A stretch of 44,563 bases of DNA from Bacteroidales bacterium (lineage in GTDB: Bacteria; Bacteroidota; Bacteroidia; Bacteroidales; UBA932): the NCBI GenBank assembly GCA_015060455.1, contig SUYM01000024.1:1-44563 (forward strand). The letters are read 5' to 3'. Under the pieces are notes generated by a model that saw nothing but the letters and a program-made list of their open reading frames with translations, was not told where the DNA came from and ran no database searches. Shown here piece after piece: positions 42,534 to 44,563 of the stretch (position 1 is its first letter; every line of letters starts with the position of its first letter). A program made the position numbers and the translations under genes.

Positions 42534-44563
42534 TCATTTCTTAACTACAAGGATATCATCAAGAATGATATATCCGTTACGTTTTGCCACAATTTCAACA
42601 TTATCACCAGGATAGAGTTTCAGATCGCATGTAAGAGTATTACGGCCATAGTCATTGAGAACTTCTGTAGCAGTATCCTTTGTCACATCGAAAGGAAGTA
42701 TCTCAGAAGTCTTGAATGTCTTGATCTGCTCATACTCTGATTTCGCTGCCCTCCATACCTGGACAGCGACTCCGTCATCTGCTGCCGTGTATGTGTCGGT
42801 AATCCTGATTCTCAAAGAAGCCTTGAATGTCAGCGTGCAGTCAGTCCCCTCTGCAGAAAGCTTGTCGGAGGTCAACGCAGGTGTAGCGACAAACGTAGTC
42901 GTTCCATCCAGAGCATAAGCTCCCATCAGCGGTCTTGACCAGGCTGTCCATACCCATCCGGTCATATCACCGATATAAGTATTACCTGTTCCTACGGCAT
43001 TACCCGTATGAATCGCACAGTCGGGGTATCCCGCTAGCGTTGTCGAGCCGTCAATCCTCTTTCCGGAAGAAGCTAATCCAAAGGTGCTTGCCTGATGCCA
43101 GCCATGGTTATTTACATAGAACTGGAAATACTGTTCAGGTCTCTTGTCCCACGCAATCGCCGAGCCGGATGTAGCATTCTTCGCACCAAGACAATTATTA
43201 AGGAAATCCGCCTGAATACACATATCGTCGAATCCGCCGTAGATGATTTCATTTGCTGCAGGAACGCGCACAGCATCTGTTGTCATAGGAATAAGGTCTG
43301 ACCACTCTGTTTCACCGAACGGATTGGTCATAGATATTTCTTTTGTACCATCTGAATTAGTTACAGATTGCTTATAACTTGCCAACATCTTCACCCTCAC
43401 ATAATAAGTTGTATTAGGATAGAATCCTCCGACAGATACTCGTGTAGGTGTGAGATAGTTGGCACAAGTGATGCCATCCGGTCCCTGCTTCTGCTGCGTA
43501 TAGCCATAGTACGACCCGTTTCCAAAGAGATAGTCATCCTTGTTGTTTCCACCAGGCATTGGCACAAAGTCATAGACCTTCTGGGACATATTTTCATCTG
43601 CCCATACCTGGATCTGGTATGCCTGTGTGTATCCGTGTATTTCATTTCTTATCGGAGCATCCCAGCCGATGCACAGGAATGAAGTTCCTGTCGATCTGGT
43701 AAACTGATATACGTCCTTTGTCTTGACCGTCATCTGTTTCGAAGCAGTCAGACCGGATGAGGTCACGGCTTCTATTCTGACAGTACTTTCCTCTCCGGTA
43801 GGCAGAGAAGCAAGAGAATGGGAAACGGCGTTGCCAGGAAGGGTAACCTTCTTGACGTCATTGATATAAATATTGTAGCTTTCTGCCTTCACAGCAGGCA
43901 CCCAATCCAATTTCGCAGAAGAGAAAGCCACTTCAGAGACTTTCACTGAACGGAAAGGAGACTTGATACTTCCGGCATGAACCGTCTTGCCGACAGGCAT
44001 CTGATCAGGCATCCTGACATCAACCAGAATTTCCTGAGAATCATCGGTCTCCACAGCAAGGTCAAGACCGGCAGGATAGTCGCCAGGCTTTACCTGAACG
44101 TAATAACTGCCCGGATGCAGGAAACCATCCTTGGCAGAAAGTGTCACCGAACCGTCTCCTGTTGATGAAACCACCTTGCCGTCAGCGACATCGAAAGTCA
44201 CAGTTCCGGCAGGCGCATTATCATCCTTCGAAGACAGTGTAAGCGATTTTACTGCATCAGTATCCACATCAAATGAAATGTATGATGCCACACTGACAAA
44301 GTCAAACTCTTTGAGATGAGTCATTGCAACAGCTGGTGAAGCAATCGCGGCCTTAGTGGAGTCACGATGTGGAAGGACCTGGGCTGCAGGTACCTTCAGA
44401 ACTGCTTTTCCATCGGAAAGTCCATCAAAGGCCGATGCCGGATAAAGCGCATAGTAAAGCTCTGCAGTATTGTAAACCTTACCTGTCAGGATACAATCGC
44501 CATCAGATGTGATTCTGCCCACCACATACTCGCTCGGGGAGGTGGATACATTGTCATATACCC
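42534..44563 (-). CDS. fimbrillin-like / fibronectin type III surface protein (5' end outside window)
   Basis: The frame is open to the window edge (reading ...VYDNVSTSPSEYVVGRIT before the first internal GTG), so the N-terminus is missing. At least 676 residues remain. The first 180 resemble the fimbrillin-like fold (LYYALYPASAFDG; GSYYVQVKPGDYPAGLDL). Two fibronectin type III-like domains follow (SYNIYINDVKKVTL; TYYVRVKMLASYK). The C-terminal 250 residues form a jelly-roll-like module ending in ILDDILVVKK, probably carbohydrate-binding. It is translationally coupled to the esterase gene by an ATGA overlap. It is a probable surface glycan-binding protein of an operon whose upstream genes lie beyond this window. 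Confidence 0.75.
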   Translation of the reverse strand, partial: VYDNVSTSPSEYVVGRITSDGDCILTGKVYNTAELYYALYPASAFDGLSDGKAVLKVPAAQVLPHRDSTKAAIASPAVAMTHLKEFDFVSVASYISFDVDTDAVKSLTLSSKDDNAPAGTVTFDVADGKVVSSTGDGSVTLSAKDGFLHPGSYYVQVKPGDYPAGLDLAVETDDSQEILVDVRMPDQMPVGKTVHAGSIKSPFRSVKVSEVAFSSAKLDWVPAVKAESYNIYINDVKKVTLPGNAVSHSLASLPTGEESTVRIEAVTSSGLTASKQMTVKTKDVYQFTRSTGTSFLCIGWDAPIRNEIHGYTQAYQIQVWADENMSQKVYDFVPMPGGNNKDDYLFGNGSYYGYTQQKQGPDGITCANYLTPTRVSVGGFYPNTTYYVRVKMLASYKQSVTNSDGTKEISMTNPFGETEWSDLIPMTTDAVRVPAANEIIYGGFDDMCIQADFLNNCLGAKNATSGSAIAWDKRPEQYFQFYVNNHGWHQASTFGLASSGKRIDGSTTLAGYPDCAIHTGNAVGTGNTYIGDMTGWVWTAWSRPLMGAYALDGTTTFVATPALTSDKLSAEGTDCTLTFKASLRIRITDTYTAADDGVAVQVWRAAKSEYEQIKTFKTSEILPFDVTKDTATEVLNDYGRNTLTCDLKLYPGDNVEIVAKRNGYIILDDILVVKK

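Overview
The window looks like a chromosome segment from a Bacteroidota organism of the order Bacteroidales, probably gut-associated. The evidence is a SusC/SusD pair, many short lipoproteins with lipoboxes, Bacteroidota-type promoters (TTTG then about 19 bp then TAnnTTTG, upstream of tRNA-Asn and the AraC gene), BACON/Big_2/FISUMP-type surface domains, and a rhamnose operon of the Bacteroides kind. Species cannot be assigned from the sequence alone.

Layout. (1) 1-1022 is non-coding and packed with hairpins and tandem repeats. It is followed by tRNA-Asn and its terminator. (2) 1264-28769 is one large rhamnose-glycan utilisation region: an AraC regulator with a DAACS-type carboxylate transporter (+); a long minus-strand SusCD operon read from 15958 down to 3354 (WbsX/GH99-like protein, S1/P1 nuclease, SusC, SusD, BACON and Big_2 lipoproteins, SGNH hydrolase, a 54-aa peptide, fimbrillin/FISUMP-like lipoprotein, EEP-family phosphoesterase); a divergent plus-strand operon with a second SGNH esterase, a GH3 and a 1455-aa histidine-phosphatase::GH106 alpha-L-rhamnosidase fusion; then the cytosolic L-rhamnose pathway rhaB-rhaA-rhaT-rhaD. 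(3) 28770-29012 is a scar: a possible group II intron remnant followed by a 53-nt copy of the tRNA-Asn 3' end plus its terminator. (4) 29096-35258 holds housekeeping genes: dnaK, an RluA-type pseudouridine synthase, tRNA-Gly(CCC), a transketolase, and a DUF308/HdeD membrane protein. (5) 35338-44563 holds a GpsA-like dehydrogenase and the 3' end of a second minus-strand degradative operon (glutaminase-like DUF4965 protein, DUF2490 barrel, PHP phosphodiesterase, esterase lipoprotein, fimbrillin/FN3 surface protein cut by the window edge).

How the parts fit. The SusCD complex and surface lipoproteins would capture a glycan. The SGNH enzymes would remove ester groups, and GH3 and GH106 would release sugars including L-rhamnose. 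RhaT would import the rhamnose, and RhaA, RhaB and RhaD would convert it to DHAP and L-lactaldehyde. The unusual element is the phosphate-ester chemistry: an S1/P1 enzyme, an EEP enzyme and a histidine phosphatase physically fused to the rhamnosidase. I infer, without proof, that the target may be a phosphate-decorated rhamnose polymer, for example a rhamnose-rich bacterial wall or capsule polysaccharide. The tRNA-3'-end repeat suggests the 27.9-kb locus may occupy a tRNA-Asn integration site, although no integrase gene is present.
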